64,000 bases of DNA from an uncultured Victivallales bacterium (GCA_934644965.1 CAKUDG010000021.1:1-64000); one strand, 5' to 3'. Numbered from the stretch's first letter, positions 35,482 to 45,122 are shown. Numbers and translations: made by a program. Notes: generated from the letters alone by a model not told the origin.

Positions 35482-35999
35482 ACTGCGGATCTCCTCTGAT
35501 GATCTGTGTCTGATGATCTTGTCTGATATTTGCGGGGCGGATTCTGAAACAGCAAGAGGGAAGGTTTTTCTGCAGAATCCCCGGAATCTTCAGGAATTTT
35601 TCAAGATCCCCGGGATTTCCGGAATTCTCAGGGAAGCATGATTTCCTGGTGATTCTTCAGGAGCGGTCTCAGAAACTTTCCCGAATCCTGCCGTCATGAT
35701 GATGAGTCTTCATGATCTTCCCGGAAATATAACAGGGATTGTCACTTTTTTCAAACCTCCGCTTGAATCCGCATGCGGGGGTGGTAGTTTTATACCTCCG
35801 CTTCCGCAGCTTCCGGAACGGAGATAAATGTTTTCAGGGAGAGGGGGGGGGGGAGAGAGTCTTCCGGAATTCTTCGGAGGAATCCTCCGTTTCCATCTGG
35901 AAGCGCCGTAAGAAAACGCGGAAGAATAGCGGGAAAAGGTAAAAAAAAGAAGCTAGATCCTTCAGGCAGATAAACTAAAAAACAGGACCCGTTTTCCGA
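35482..35999. other. Intergenic region with direct repeats and an 11-G run
   Basis: TCTGATGATCT occurs at 35495-35505 and 35509-35519, followed by a partial third copy, just upstream of the aldo/keto reductase start. A homopolymer of eleven G lies at 35843-35853. The remainder shows no gene; no clear promoter for the radical SAM gene was found. Confidence 0.5.
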
Positions 36000-37067
36000 A
36001 TGCTGCGGCACGTGTATCTGGAAATTACGAATCTCTGCAACAGAAACTGTTCGTTCTGTCCGGGAACTGAGAGGGAGAAGGGATTTCTCCCTCCGGAAAG
36101 ATTTCTGGGGCGGATCCGGAAGATCCGCAGTTATGCGGACGTGATTCACCTTCATGTCCTGGGCGAACCGCTTTTGCATCCATCCTTTCCGGAAATGATC
36201 CGTCTCTGTGCGGCGGAATCGTTTCCGGTGGAGGTGACTACGAACGGGACTCTTCTGACTCCGGAAAACCGAAGGGCGCTGTTATCTGAGACAGTCCGGC
36301 AGGTGAATTTCTCCCTGCATTCTCTGCACCCGGAAGAAGAGTCCATCCTGGATGAGATCCTCGTCTTTGCCGGAAGCGCCATGAAGGAACGGCCCGGGCT
36401 GTTCCTGAATTTCCGGCTCTGGAATTCCGGCGGGAATGCAGCGGACACCTGGATCCGCCGGAAAATCCGGTCCGCCTTCGGCCTTCCGGAAACTCTCCTG
36501 GCGCAAGATCCTTCCAGACACAGCCGCAGGCTCCTGAACCGTCTTTATCTGAATCAGGGGCCACTTTTTGAATGGCCGGGGCGCTTGTCATCCTCCGTTG
36601 CATCCCCGGCACTGCTCTCGGCCGGGGGAGGTGCGGAGAGCCCGGAGGAGGCGCAAGCGGAAGAAAAGAGACAGAGCGAATCATTCAAAACGGGGGAGGA
36701 AACTGGGAAAAATGCCGGAATGGAATGCAGAGGAAGCTGTTACGGCCTGATTTCCCAGTTCGCAGTCCTGCTGGACGGGACGGTGACGCCCTGCTGTCTT
36801 GATTCCGAAGGCGCAGTCCTGCTGGGAAATCTTGATGCGGAAGCAGAGTTGGGAATCATTCTTTCCTCTCCGCGCGCCAGGGCGCTGCGGGACGGTTTTC
36901 TCCATGGAAGAATCGCCGAACCCTTCTGCCGTGAATGTCGCTACCGGGAGCGTTTTTCCAAGGGCTTTCAGCGCCGGAACAGAAACAGAAGAAAAGAAAA
37001 GGCCTTTTCTTCCGCCGTTTTCCAAGCCCCCTCCGGGAGCTGTCCGGGGAGTGCTATTCCGTATTGA
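36000..37067 (+). CDS. Radical SAM protein with SPASM-like C-terminal cluster region
   Basis: 355-residue enzyme. Cys13-x3-Cys17-x2-Cys20 in NLCNRNCSFCPG binds the radical-generating [4Fe-4S]/SAM cluster; HVLGEPLLHPSF and VEVTTNGTLL are core radical SAM segments. After an Ala/Glu/Ser-rich low-complexity insertion (about 195-240) the C-terminal part has cysteines in CRGSCYGL, VTPCCLDSEG and FCRECRYRERF, fitting an auxiliary cluster of the SPASM/twitch type. Substrate unknown, possibly a peptide, but no precursor peptide is adjacent. Its 3' end overlaps the convergent AraC gene by 14 bases. Confidence 0.82.
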   Translation: MLRHVYLEITNLCNRNCSFCPGTEREKGFLPPERFLGRIRKIRSYADVIHLHVLGEPLLHPSFPEMIRLCAAESFPVEVTTNGTLLTPENRRALLSETVRQVNFSLHSLHPEEESILDEILVFAGSAMKERPGLFLNFRLWNSGGNAADTWIRRKIRSAFGLPETLLAQDPSRHSRRLLNRLYLNQGPLFEWPGRLSSSVASPALLSAGGGAESPEEAQAEEKRQSESFKTGEETGKNAGMECRGSCYGLISQFAVLLDGTVTPCCLDSEGAVLLGNLDAEAELGIILSSPRARALRDGFLHGRIAEPFCRECRYRERFSKGFQRRNRNRRKEKAFSSAVFQAPSGSCPGSAIPY

Positions 37068-37875
37068 CGTGTCCGCCGGAAAACATTCTCCGGTAGCGGG
37101 CGGGGGTGACGGCATGACAGCGGAAAAAAAGTTTTCTGAAATATCCCGCATCCCCGAAACCGGAATCCAGGGCGATTTCCTGAATGGAAGAGCAGGATGA
37201 TTTCAGGAGTTTTTCCGCATGTCCGATCCGGATGCGGTTCAGGCATTCCGTAAGGGTGCAGCGGAAACGCTGGCGGAAAACTCTTCCGAGATAATCCGGA
37301 TTGCAGCGGAGCTCCCGGGCGATAAGAGAGGTGGAGAGAGGCTCTCGGAAACGGATTTTCAGGATCCGGAACGCCTCCTCAGCCAGACGATGATGATAAT
37401 GACGCCCCTCCATAGGGGGTGTCTCTGTGACCCCGTCTCCTGCCGAGGCGGGGGAACGGAATGATTTCCGGACTTCGTTCAGAAGAAGTTCCATCAGAAG
37501 GTCGCAGGTATTCCGGTCTTCCTGCTCTTCCTTCTGTTCGGAGAGCAGGAGGCGGAAATATTCCGCCATCCTTTCCGGACGAGCCGCCTTCCCATGGAGC
37601 ATCCGGCGCGGGAATCCTGACTCCATTCCATAAAAATGCCCCCAGAAGAAAGAGAGATCCGGCGGATAATCCTTTGTTCCCGCATGAGCGATGCCGGGCG
37701 GGATCAGCAGAACTTCCCCGCGCCGGACGAGGAAATCCTGTTCGTCCACCTGAATTCCCAGAATCCCGGAACTCACAAAGATGAGTTCTGCGGAATCAAT
37801 GATCCGTTCCGGATGTCTGCCGTGCCCCCGGGAGAGAAACTGCCCGGCATTGGAAAATTGAACCAGATCTTTCAT
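37054..37875 (-). CDS. AraC-family transcription regulator
   Basis: About 273 residues from ATG 37875 behind AAGGAG. The N-terminal half is a cupin-like sensor (DEQDFLVRRGEVLLIPPGIAH). The C-terminal AraC domain has two helix-turn-helix units, LSTSLIARELRCNPDYLGRVFRQRF and IQEIALDSGFGDAGYFRKLFFR, followed by TPARYRRMF. It is divergent from the GH127 gene and probably responds to an arabinose-containing sugar. Confidence 0.87.
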   Translation of the reverse strand: MKDLVQFSNAGQFLSRGHGRHPERIIDSAELIFVSSGILGIQVDEQDFLVRRGEVLLIPPGIAHAGTKDYPPDLSFFWGHFYGMESGFPRRMLHGKAARPERMAEYFRLLLSEQKEEQEDRNTCDLLMELLLNEVRKSFRSPASAGDGVTETPPMEGRHYHHRLAEEAFRILKIRFREPLSTSLIARELRCNPDYLGRVFRQRFRCTLTECLNRIRIGHAEKLLKSSCSSIQEIALDSGFGDAGYFRKLFFRCHAVTPARYRRMFSGGHVNTE

Positions 37876-38051
37876 AAAGTCGGAATTGTCTCCTTTTTCT
37901 GTTACTCTGCCACCTTGTCCGGAAAATGCAAGAGCGTTATCTGTATCCGTCAGGAAGAAGAGTGGAGTAGGTATCCAGAGCTTCAGTTCCGTCTGAAGAA
38001 GACAGGAAGAAAGCAAATCGAAGAAAAAAAGAATCAGGAGGATGCAGGAAG

Positions 38052-39962
38052 ATGATGAAATGCTGGGAAAGCGCCGTCCCGGGACAGGTCAGGCTGGAAG
38101 ACCCTTTTTTCAAGGTCTGGACGGAAAAGAACCGTCTCTCAACCCTTCCCTCCGCATTGCGCAAATGCCGGGAGAGCGGAAGAATCGACGCCTTCCGCCT
38201 GAACTGGAAGGAGGGAATGGCAAACAAACCCCATCCCTACTGGGATTCGGATGTGGCGAAAGTCCTGGAGGGTATGGCGTATGAGCTGATGACGGAGCCG
38301 GACCGGGAACTGGAAAAGGAACTGGAGGAAATTGTCGCTCTGATTGTTTCTTCACAGGGAACGGACGGGTATCTGAACAGCTACTACAGCGTGGTTGAAC
38401 CGGAAAAACGCTGGAAAGATCTGGCATACGGACATGAACTGTATTGCGCGGGACATCTGATGGAGGCAGCTGTCGCCCATTTTCAGGCAACCGGAAGACG
38501 GAATTTCCTCGACTGCATGTGCCGCTGCGCCGATTACATCGCTTCCGTGTTCGGGCGGGGGGAAGGACGCATCCGCGGATATCCCGGACACCCCGAAATC
38601 GAATTCGCTCTCTGCCGACTCGCAAAAGCCACCGGCAGAAAACGCTATTTGGAACTCGCAAAATTCTTTATCGACGAACGGGGCAGGGAACCCCGCTATT
38701 ATGCCTGCGTGGAAGGAATTGAAAATGAAACAAATCTGAAACAGCTCCAGGCGCATCGCCCGCTGAGGGAACAAAACGAGGCCGTCGGGCACGCGGTCCG
38801 CGCGGTATATCTTTATTCCGGCATGGCGGATGTCGCCGCCGCAACGGATGATGCGGAACTGCTGGATCTCTGCCGCACCCTCTTCCGGAATATCGCCGAA
38901 CGGAAAATGTATATCACAGGCGGCATCGGCGCGACCCGTGAAGGAGAGGCCTTCCTGGAGGAATGGAATCTCCCGAACGCAGAAGCCTATGCGGAAAGCT
39001 GCGCCGCCATCGGACTGGTCTTCTTCGCCGAACGTATGCTGAACATCACAGGCGATTCCTGCTATGCGGATGTGATGGAACGCGTCCTCTACAACGGCGC
39101 ATTGAGCGGGATCGGACTTTCCGGGGATGTCTTCTATTATGCGAATCCCCTCGAAATGAATCCCGGAATCAGACTCCTGGAACCGTATTCCGTGGATCGG
39201 CGGCCCTGGTTTTCCTGTTCCTGCTGTCCTACGAACTACTGCCGTTTTCTTCCGGGAATCGCCACGCGGCTCTGGTCCGTGAAGGAGGAGACGGAGGACA
39301 AAACAGGCGCGGCGGCAGTCCGGCTCAACATTCCGGCGGCCTCCGTTTATGACGATTCCCGCAGAAGAATCCGCGTTTCCGGTGCTTATCCTTATGACGG
39401 GCGCTTTGAAGTCCTCTTTGAATCGGACTTTCCCGGAACCTTCTCCTTCCGGATTCCGGAATACTGCGGTGGAGCGTTTCAGAGCACCCTGAACGGAAGA
39501 TCTGTCCGCCTTCCCGTCGACGGGAACGGGTATGCACTTCTGAAAGGGATGAAGAAAAAGGGCGACTGCCTGGAAGTGAATCTGAATATGCCGGTCCGTG
39601 TCATGCGCAGCCATCCGTCCCTGCTTCAGAATCACGGAAAAATCGCGCTGACGAGAGGACCTCTTGTCTATGCGCTGGAAAGTGCGGACAATCCCCCCGG
39701 ACTCGAACGTCTCCTCATCCCTGCGGATCAGTCTTTCCAGACTCTTCCCGCCGCATCCGGAAGCCTTCCCCCCGGGACGCTGTTCATCCGGGGAACCGCT
39801 TTCAGGGAAAAAGAACGGTGCGCGGATTCCCCTCTTTATTCCACCGATTCTCCGGACTTGGAAAAGGGGACTTTCACCGCTCTCCCCTATGCGCTCCGCC
39901 AGAATCGCGGAGGAAATGAAATGATCCTCTGGGTCCGGGAAAAATATTCAAAAGATTTCTGA
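38052..39962 (+). CDS. GH127 beta-L-arabinofuranosidase (DUF1680 family)
   Basis: Glycoside hydrolase of 636 residues releasing L-arabinose from beta-arabinofuranosides such as plant glycoprotein glycans. No signal peptide, so it acts on imported sugars. The alpha/alpha barrel shows YWDSDVAKVLEGMAY, DGYLNSYY, HELYCAGHLMEAAVAHFQATG and KMYITGGIGATREGEAF. The cysteine group in WFSCSCCPTNYCRF supplies the zinc ligands and catalytic Cys of the family, together with a Glu in the preceding part. C-terminal beta domains follow. Divergent from the AraC regulator. Confidence 0.9.
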   Translation: MMKCWESAVPGQVRLEDPFFKVWTEKNRLSTLPSALRKCRESGRIDAFRLNWKEGMANKPHPYWDSDVAKVLEGMAYELMTEPDRELEKELEEIVALIVSSQGTDGYLNSYYSVVEPEKRWKDLAYGHELYCAGHLMEAAVAHFQATGRRNFLDCMCRCADYIASVFGRGEGRIRGYPGHPEIEFALCRLAKATGRKRYLELAKFFIDERGREPRYYACVEGIENETNLKQLQAHRPLREQNEAVGHAVRAVYLYSGMADVAAATDDAELLDLCRTLFRNIAERKMYITGGIGATREGEAFLEEWNLPNAEAYAESCAAIGLVFFAERMLNITGDSCYADVMERVLYNGALSGIGLSGDVFYYANPLEMNPGIRLLEPYSVDRRPWFSCSCCPTNYCRFLPGIATRLWSVKEETEDKTGAAAVRLNIPAASVYDDSRRRIRVSGAYPYDGRFEVLFESDFPGTFSFRIPEYCGGAFQSTLNGRSVRLPVDGNGYALLKGMKKKGDCLEVNLNMPVRVMRSHPSLLQNHGKIALTRGPLVYALESADNPPGLERLLIPADQSFQTLPAASGSLPPGTLFIRGTAFREKERCADSPLYSTDSPDLEKGTFTALPYALRQNRGGNEMILWVREKYSKDF

Positions 39963-40148
39963 ACCATCGGCGCAGGAGCTGCTGGAGTGCCCCCCTGGAT
40001 TCGCTCAGGAGGCAACGGGAAAAGGAGAAAGGACGAAGAAAAGTCTTCCGCCTTTTCCTCATTGCCTCCCCTCCCGAATCCTTTTGACTGTTTTTTTTTG
40101 AACATCGAAAAAAAATACAAAATCCCAATTGCTTTTTTGCTGAAAAAA

Positions 40149-40177
40149 TTGGAAATGACAGTGGATACGTGTATATT
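40149..40177 (+). promoter_or_regulatory. Predicted promoter of the Tad-type operon
   Basis: TTGGAA at 40149-40154, 17-base spacer, TATATT at 40172-40177. Transcription would start near 40184, which excludes the in-frame ATG at 40169 and supports the cpaB start at 40229. Confidence 0.5.
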
Positions 40178-40228
40178 CCGCAATGTTCAGCAATAAAAAC
40201 ACACCGATTGCCGGGAGTTGGGAAAAAG

Positions 40229-41029
40229 ATGAGACAGAAAATCCTGATCGCCGCCGCCGTATTTTTCGGCATTCTCGCCTTCATGTTCACTTATCAGCAG
40301 ATCAATCAGGAAAAGCAACGGATCCGCGGCGCCGCGGAAAGCGTCTCCCTGATCCGGATCAAACGGGATATGAGCGAGGGGGAGAAGATCACAGAAGGCG
40401 ATATTGAACGCTTCAATGCGCGCAGATTCAAAGGGATGGCGACCCGCGAACTCTCCTGGCTCCAGAAGGACCGGATTCTGGGGCGGACCCTGGCGGGTCC
40501 TGTCGCGGCAGGCAGCATGTTGCAGTCGACAGACCTGAAACCCGCAATCTCCACCGGGACCGACGGCCTGACCGCCCATATCCGTCCCGGCTACCGCGCC
40601 ATCTCCATTCCTGTGGATTCGACTTCCTCCGTGACCGGGCTGGTCCGCCCGAACAACTATGTGGACCTGATCGGCACCTTCCGTTTCCCCGACACCAAGG
40701 GAGACGCCTCCCTTGACACAATCACGCTGACCCTTCTCCAGAGAATCCGGGTGCTTGCCACCGGGACCGACATGGGAATCGAATTCGGAGCAGGCGCTCC
40801 CCGCACGGGAGGGGCGAGATCATACAGTACGGTGACGCTGGAACTTTCTCCGAAGGAAGTGGAAATGATTGTCTTCGCTTTTCAGAAGGGGCGTCTGACC
40901 CTCAGTCTCCGCAGTTACGAGGAAACCGCTTTCACCCATGATCTCCAGAGCGTGGACTGGCGTTATCTGCAGGACAACGTCAAAAAATACAACGAGGAGC
41001 GGGAGGCCAAAATCAAAGCCGGCCGCTGA
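40229..41029 (+). CDS. cpaB: Flp pilus assembly protein CpaB/RcpC
   Basis: Periplasmic assembly factor of Tad/Flp systems, 266 residues. One N-terminal membrane anchor (ILIAAAVFFGILAFMFTYQQ) is followed by a SAF domain (SLIRIKRDMSEGEKITEGDI; LGRTLAGPVAAGSMLQSTDL) and the CpaB body with YRAISIPVDSTSSVTGLV and PNNYVDLIGTF. It normally stabilises the outer-membrane secretin, yet no secretin gene is seen here. First gene of an eight-gene set running to 48791. Confidence 0.9.
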   Translation: MRQKILIAAAVFFGILAFMFTYQQINQEKQRIRGAAESVSLIRIKRDMSEGEKITEGDIERFNARRFKGMATRELSWLQKDRILGRTLAGPVAAGSMLQSTDLKPAISTGTDGLTAHIRPGYRAISIPVDSTSSVTGLVRPNNYVDLIGTFRFPDTKGDASLDTITLTLLQRIRVLATGTDMGIEFGAGAPRTGGARSYSTVTLELSPKEVEMIVFAFQKGRLTLSLRSYEETAFTHDLQSVDWRYLQDNVKKYNEEREAKIKAGR

Positions 41030-41088
41030 CGGCGGCGGACGGAGCAGGAGATTTTGTTTCCTTCTTTTTTCTGGAGAGACACGTCATC

Positions 41089-42867
41089 ATGTATGAAATC
41101 ATTGTCAAGATACCGGGGCAGCCGGACACCCCTGCGAAACTCGTTCCAGGTGTCTACCGCGTAGGTGCAGGCGCTACCTCCCACATCCAACTCCCGCTGC
41201 CCGGTGTGGATGAGCGCCACTGCCAGTTCATTATTTCGGAGGATTCCTTCAAGGCGCTGGATCTCGGAAGCAGCGGAGGCACTTATGTGGATGGGACGCG
41301 TCTGGGACCGGATCCTGTGGAATTGGGCATCGGTTCCGTGATCCGGATCGGGAATGTGGAAATTCTTGCGGTTGGGCCGGAATCGGATCCGGGCAAAACC
41401 GGGATGATTCCTCCCCAGTCCATGGAGCCGCCGCAGCCAAAGGCCGATCCGGAGACGGCGGCTTCGCTGACGGCCAGCCTGGCAAAAATCAATAAATCCA
41501 GGAAAGACCCCGATTACACACCGATTCTGGAAATTTCCGGGATCCCGCGGGAGGCAAGGCCGCTGGTCCAGGAAATCAAGAAACGTGCGCATGTGGAACT
41601 TCTGAAGCGTCTGAATCTGAAGAGGATGGCCATGAGCGGGAGTTCGGAGTCCGATGTGGCGGAGAAAGCGAAGAGCACGATACATGAAATTCTTTCGGAA
41701 CTTTCCATCCCGCTTCCCTCCGGCGTATCGCTGCGCAAACTGGAAAACGAACTTGTTCACGAGGCGATCGGGCTCGGACCTCTGGAGGATCTGATTGCCA
41801 TTCCGGAAATTACCGAAATCATGGTCAACGGGCCGGACAATGTGTTTGTGGAGCACAAGGGAGTCCTGTACCGGACGGATATGGCGTTTGCGGACAATCA
41901 TCAGGTTCTCGCCGCAATCGAACGCATCGTCTCCCCCCTGGGACGCAGAATCGATGAAAGTTCGCCGATGGTGGATGCCCGTTTGAAAGACGGTTCCCGA
42001 GTCAATGCGATCATTCCGCCTCTGTCCCTTGTGGGGCCCTCAATTACCATTCGTAAATTTTCAAAAGTTCCGCTGAAAGTGGAGAATCTGGTGGAATTCG
42101 GTTCTCTGTCCTTTGAGATTGCGAAATTTCTGGATGTCTGCGTCAAACTGCGGAAAAACATCATCATTTCCGGGGGGACGGGATCGGGGAAAACGACTCT
42201 TCTGAACATCTTGAGCGGATTTCTTCCGAACCGGGAACGGATTGTCACCATAGAGGATGCGGCGGAACTTCAGCTTCGCCAGGACCATGTGGTGCGTCTG
42301 GAATCGCGTCCGGCCAATATCGAGGGGAAGGGGGAGATCAATATCCGGGATCTGGTGAAGAATTCGTTGCGTATGCGTCCGGACCGGATTGTGATCGGCG
42401 AGTGCCGCGGCGGAGAGGCTCTCGACATGCTTCAGGCCATGAATACCGGGCATGACGGATCGCTGACGACCATTCACGCGAATTCACCGCGGGATGCGCT
42501 TTCCCGACTGGAAACACTGGTCCTGATGGCGGGATTTGATCTTCCGCTCCGCGCGATCCGGGAACAGATTGCGTCCGCCATCACGATCATCGTCCAGATC
42601 AACCGTGAAAAGGACGGCAGCCGCAAGGTCACCTGTGTCAGCGAAATCACAAAAATGGAAGGCGATATGATCACGATGCAGGATCTCTTCGTCTATAAAC
42701 AGGACGGCTGGACGCCGGATGGGAAAATGACCGGGCGCCATGTTCCGACCGGAAGCATCCCGACCTTCATGGACGAAATCAAGAGAGCCGGTCTGGATCT
42801 GGATATTGCCATTTTCACCCCGCCGCGTGAAAACAAGTCTGCTCCGGGCAAAGGAGGATTCTTCTGA
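41089..42867 (+). CDS. cpaF: Tad secretion ATPase CpaF/TadA with N-terminal FHA domain
   Basis: Motor ATPase of the Tad apparatus, 592 residues, with an extra domain. Residues 1-95 form an FHA-like fold (PGVYRVGAGATSHIQL; SSGGTYVDGTRLG). The usual phosphothreonine-binding Gly-Arg and Ser-Arg-x-His are changed to Gly-Ala and Glu-Arg-His, so phosphate binding is doubtful. The ATPase follows: PLEDLIAIPEITEIMVNG, Walker A GGTGSGKTTLLN near residue 365, the Asp-box in IVTIEDAAELQL, Walker B-like RPDRIVIGECRGGEALDML, and the His box GHDGSLTTIHANSPRDALSR. It overlaps tadB by one base. Confidence 0.9.
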   Translation: MYEIIVKIPGQPDTPAKLVPGVYRVGAGATSHIQLPLPGVDERHCQFIISEDSFKALDLGSSGGTYVDGTRLGPDPVELGIGSVIRIGNVEILAVGPESDPGKTGMIPPQSMEPPQPKADPETAASLTASLAKINKSRKDPDYTPILEISGIPREARPLVQEIKKRAHVELLKRLNLKRMAMSGSSESDVAEKAKSTIHEILSELSIPLPSGVSLRKLENELVHEAIGLGPLEDLIAIPEITEIMVNGPDNVFVEHKGVLYRTDMAFADNHQVLAAIERIVSPLGRRIDESSPMVDARLKDGSRVNAIIPPLSLVGPSITIRKFSKVPLKVENLVEFGSLSFEIAKFLDVCVKLRKNIIISGGTGSGKTTLLNILSGFLPNRERIVTIEDAAELQLRQDHVVRLESRPANIEGKGEINIRDLVKNSLRMRPDRIVIGECRGGEALDMLQAMNTGHDGSLTTIHANSPRDALSRLETLVLMAGFDLPLRAIREQIASAITIIVQINREKDGSRKVTCVSEITKMEGDMITMQDLFVYKQDGWTPDGKMTGRHVPTGSIPTFMDEIKRAGLDLDIAIFTPPRENKSAPGKGGFF

Positions 42868-43766
42868 TGAGTGAATTTCTTTCCGGGAATATTCTGCTGG
42901 CTGCGTGTCTTTCCGCAGGACTGTGTGTGATGTTCGCCACATTTGTGATTGTGGATTTTATCGGATTCACGTCTTCGCGCTACAAGGAGAAGTATCTTCA
43001 GGCCGCGGCGGTGGAAATGGACGATGTCCTTCTACAGCTTCCGCCGAGCCGGGTTCTGGATTTGAGTCTGGCGCTGGCGGCGCTGGCGGTTTTTGTATCG
43101 ATCGGGGTGCTGGCGCTGTTTACGGATACGCTGACGGTGGGGAAATGTCTTTTTGCCGCGCTGCCGTCTTCACTTGCGGCTTTTTTTGCGCCCCGGGTCT
43201 ACCTCCGGCTGCTGCGGAAACAGCGCATGGCGAAATTCAACGAACAGCTGGAGGATGCGCTCTTGTCCATGAGCAGTTCTCTGAAAGCGGGCTTCAGCAT
43301 CAATCAGGCGCTTGACACGGTGGCGAACGAGAACAGGAAGCCGATTTCCTTTGAATTCACGGTTCTGATGCAGGAAATTCGTCTCGGCGTTCCGCTGGAC
43401 GAGGCGCTGAACAAGATGGCTGCACGTCTGGATTCACCGGATTTTGAACTTGTCGCAGTGGCGGTGATCACGGCGCGGCAGACAGGGGGGGAGCTGACGT
43501 CCATTCTGGAACGACTGGCCTCGGTGATCCGTGAAAGACTGCGGATTCAGCAGCGTGTGAAGGCACTTACCGCACAGGGGAGACTTCAGGCCTTTCTGAT
43601 CGGCTCCATGCCGTTTCTGCTGATGCTGGCTTTTGCCTATGTTGCACCGGATATGATGGACGCCTTTTTTTCATCTGCCTTCGGTGTGATTCTGATTGGC
43701 TTTACCGTGCTTCTGGATGTCTGCGGCTTTCTGATCATCCGGAAAATCACAACGATTGATATTTGA
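42867..43766 (+). CDS. tadB: Tad secretion system inner-membrane protein TadB
   Basis: Type II secretion F-domain protein of 299 residues, one of the two platform proteins engaged by CpaF. An N-terminal helix, a pair of helices around residues 65-110, the cytoplasmic GspF-like domain (LEDALLSMSSSLKAGFSINQAL; PLDEALNKMAARLDSPDFEL; ARQTGGELTSILERL), and two C-terminal helices are visible. Start overlaps the cpaF stop (TGATG). Confidence 0.88.
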   Translation: MSEFLSGNILLAACLSAGLCVMFATFVIVDFIGFTSSRYKEKYLQAAAVEMDDVLLQLPPSRVLDLSLALAALAVFVSIGVLALFTDTLTVGKCLFAALPSSLAAFFAPRVYLRLLRKQRMAKFNEQLEDALLSMSSSLKAGFSINQALDTVANENRKPISFEFTVLMQEIRLGVPLDEALNKMAARLDSPDFELVAVAVITARQTGGELTSILERLASVIRERLRIQQRVKALTAQGRLQAFLIGSMPFLLMLAFAYVAPDMMDAFFSSAFGVILIGFTVLLDVCGFLIIRKITTIDI

Positions 43767-43790
43767 AAGAGTGGAGGAAAGGAAGCTGAA

Positions 43791-44675
43791 ATGAACTTTT
43801 CCCTGCTGACTCTGGCTGCGGCGCTGTCCGCCGGGATATCCGTCATGGCGCTGACTTTATTTCTGGCTGATCTGCTCCAGAAAGTTGAAGTGGAGAAAAC
43901 GGAGAAAACGGAGGAAACCAAACGTCTGCCCGTTATTTTCCGTCTTTTCATGCCTTTTGTCCCGAATGTGCTTCCGCTGGTGTCGACGGATGTCTTTTCC
44001 CGTATGCTTGCACAGAGCCGTTCCCTTCTCTCCATGGCGGGTTTTGACCTGACCATTTCTCCGGAACAGTTTCTTGCCGTGCGGATTCTGATGGGAATCT
44101 GCGGGATCTTTTTCTTCGGGCTGATGTTTCTGGCGGACAAAGCATTGATGGGACTTCTCCTGGCACTGCTTTTTTTCCTGTATCCGACAGTATGGCTGAA
44201 GGGAGTGGTCCGCCGCCGCCATCTGGAGATGCTCAAGGCTCTTCCGAATCTGCTCGACCTCCTGACCCTTTCCGTGGAGGCGGGAAAAGATTTTCTGACA
44301 GCACTCCGTGATATTCTGCTCCGCCGCAAAATAGACGCCCTGAGCGAAGAGTTCGGAAGGGCCATGCACGAAATCCAGCTGGGCAAGCAGCGTCAGAGTG
44401 CGCTGAAGGAGATGGCGCAGCGGGTGCAGCTTCCGGAACTCACATCCATCGTGAATGCGATCATTCAGGCGGATGAACTGGGTGTCAGCATCGGTCAGCT
44501 TCTTCGGATCCAGGGGGATCAGCTCCGCGGGAAACGCTTTGTCCGTGCGGAAAAACTGGCGAATGAGGCACCTGTGAAGATCCTGTTTCCAGTGGTGATC
44601 TTCATCTTTCCAGCGGTTTTCATCATTCTGATGGGGCCGATTCTGATGCAGGCAATGAAAACACTGGTTCAATAG
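43791..44675 (+). CDS. tadC: Tad secretion system inner-membrane protein TadC
   Basis: Second F-domain platform protein, 294 residues. Hydrophobic segments lie at the N-terminus, in the middle (about 95-135) and at the end (KILFPVVIFIFPAVFIILMG). The GspF-like domain has LPNLLDLLTLSVEAGKDFLT, LGKQRQSALKEMAQRVQLPE and AIIQADELGVSIGQLLRIQG, the last being TadC-typical. Twenty-four bases after tadB. Confidence 0.88.
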   Translation: MNFSLLTLAAALSAGISVMALTLFLADLLQKVEVEKTEKTEETKRLPVIFRLFMPFVPNVLPLVSTDVFSRMLAQSRSLLSMAGFDLTISPEQFLAVRILMGICGIFFFGLMFLADKALMGLLLALLFFLYPTVWLKGVVRRRHLEMLKALPNLLDLLTLSVEAGKDFLTALRDILLRRKIDALSEEFGRAMHEIQLGKQRQSALKEMAQRVQLPELTSIVNAIIQADELGVSIGQLLRIQGDQLRGKRFVRAEKLANEAPVKILFPVVIFIFPAVFIILMGPILMQAMKTLVQ

Positions 44676-44690
44676 AGAAAAAAAACGAGC

Positions 44691-45122
44691 ATGATCCGGA
44701 ATCTGACACGTCAAACACTTCTCTCACAGAAAACCTGTTATGCAAGAGGGCTTCTGATGCGCGGACGCGGCATGATCGGACGGCGTTTCCGCGATTTCGA
44801 CGCCATGGTCTTTGAATCCTGTTCCATGATTCATACCTGTTTCATGTCCATTCCATTGGATGTTTGTTTTCTGGACCGGGAAAACCGGATTCTTCTTCAG
44901 AAGGAGTTTCTTCCTCCCTGGGTTCCCGCGCTGTCCTGCCGGGGAGCTGCGACCGTCGTGGAACTGCCTGCCGGGACCTTCGGACGAACGGGGACGCAGG
45001 AGGGTGATTTCCTCGACCTGAGCGCCGAGCTTTCCTCCGAATACATTCTCGGGAAACATACCCCTGAAAAATTGATTCAGACACCGGAAACCTATATTCC
45101 TTTTGGAGAACATAAAGAATGA
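44691..45122 (+). CDS. DUF192-family protein
   Basis: 143-residue protein of the DUF192 family (COG1430). Recognisable marks are CYARGLLMRGRGMIGRRF, MVFESCSMIHTCFMSIPLDVCFLD and VVELPAGTFGRTG. Function is unknown; small DUF192 genes sit in Tad loci of several phyla. Many members are exported, but no signal peptide is visible. It overlaps the following FHA gene by ATGA, so it is part of the operon. Confidence 0.72.
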   Translation: MIRNLTRQTLLSQKTCYARGLLMRGRGMIGRRFRDFDAMVFESCSMIHTCFMSIPLDVCFLDRENRILLQKEFLPPWVPALSCRGAATVVELPAGTFGRTGTQEGDFLDLSAELSSEYILGKHTPEKLIQTPETYIPFGEHKE

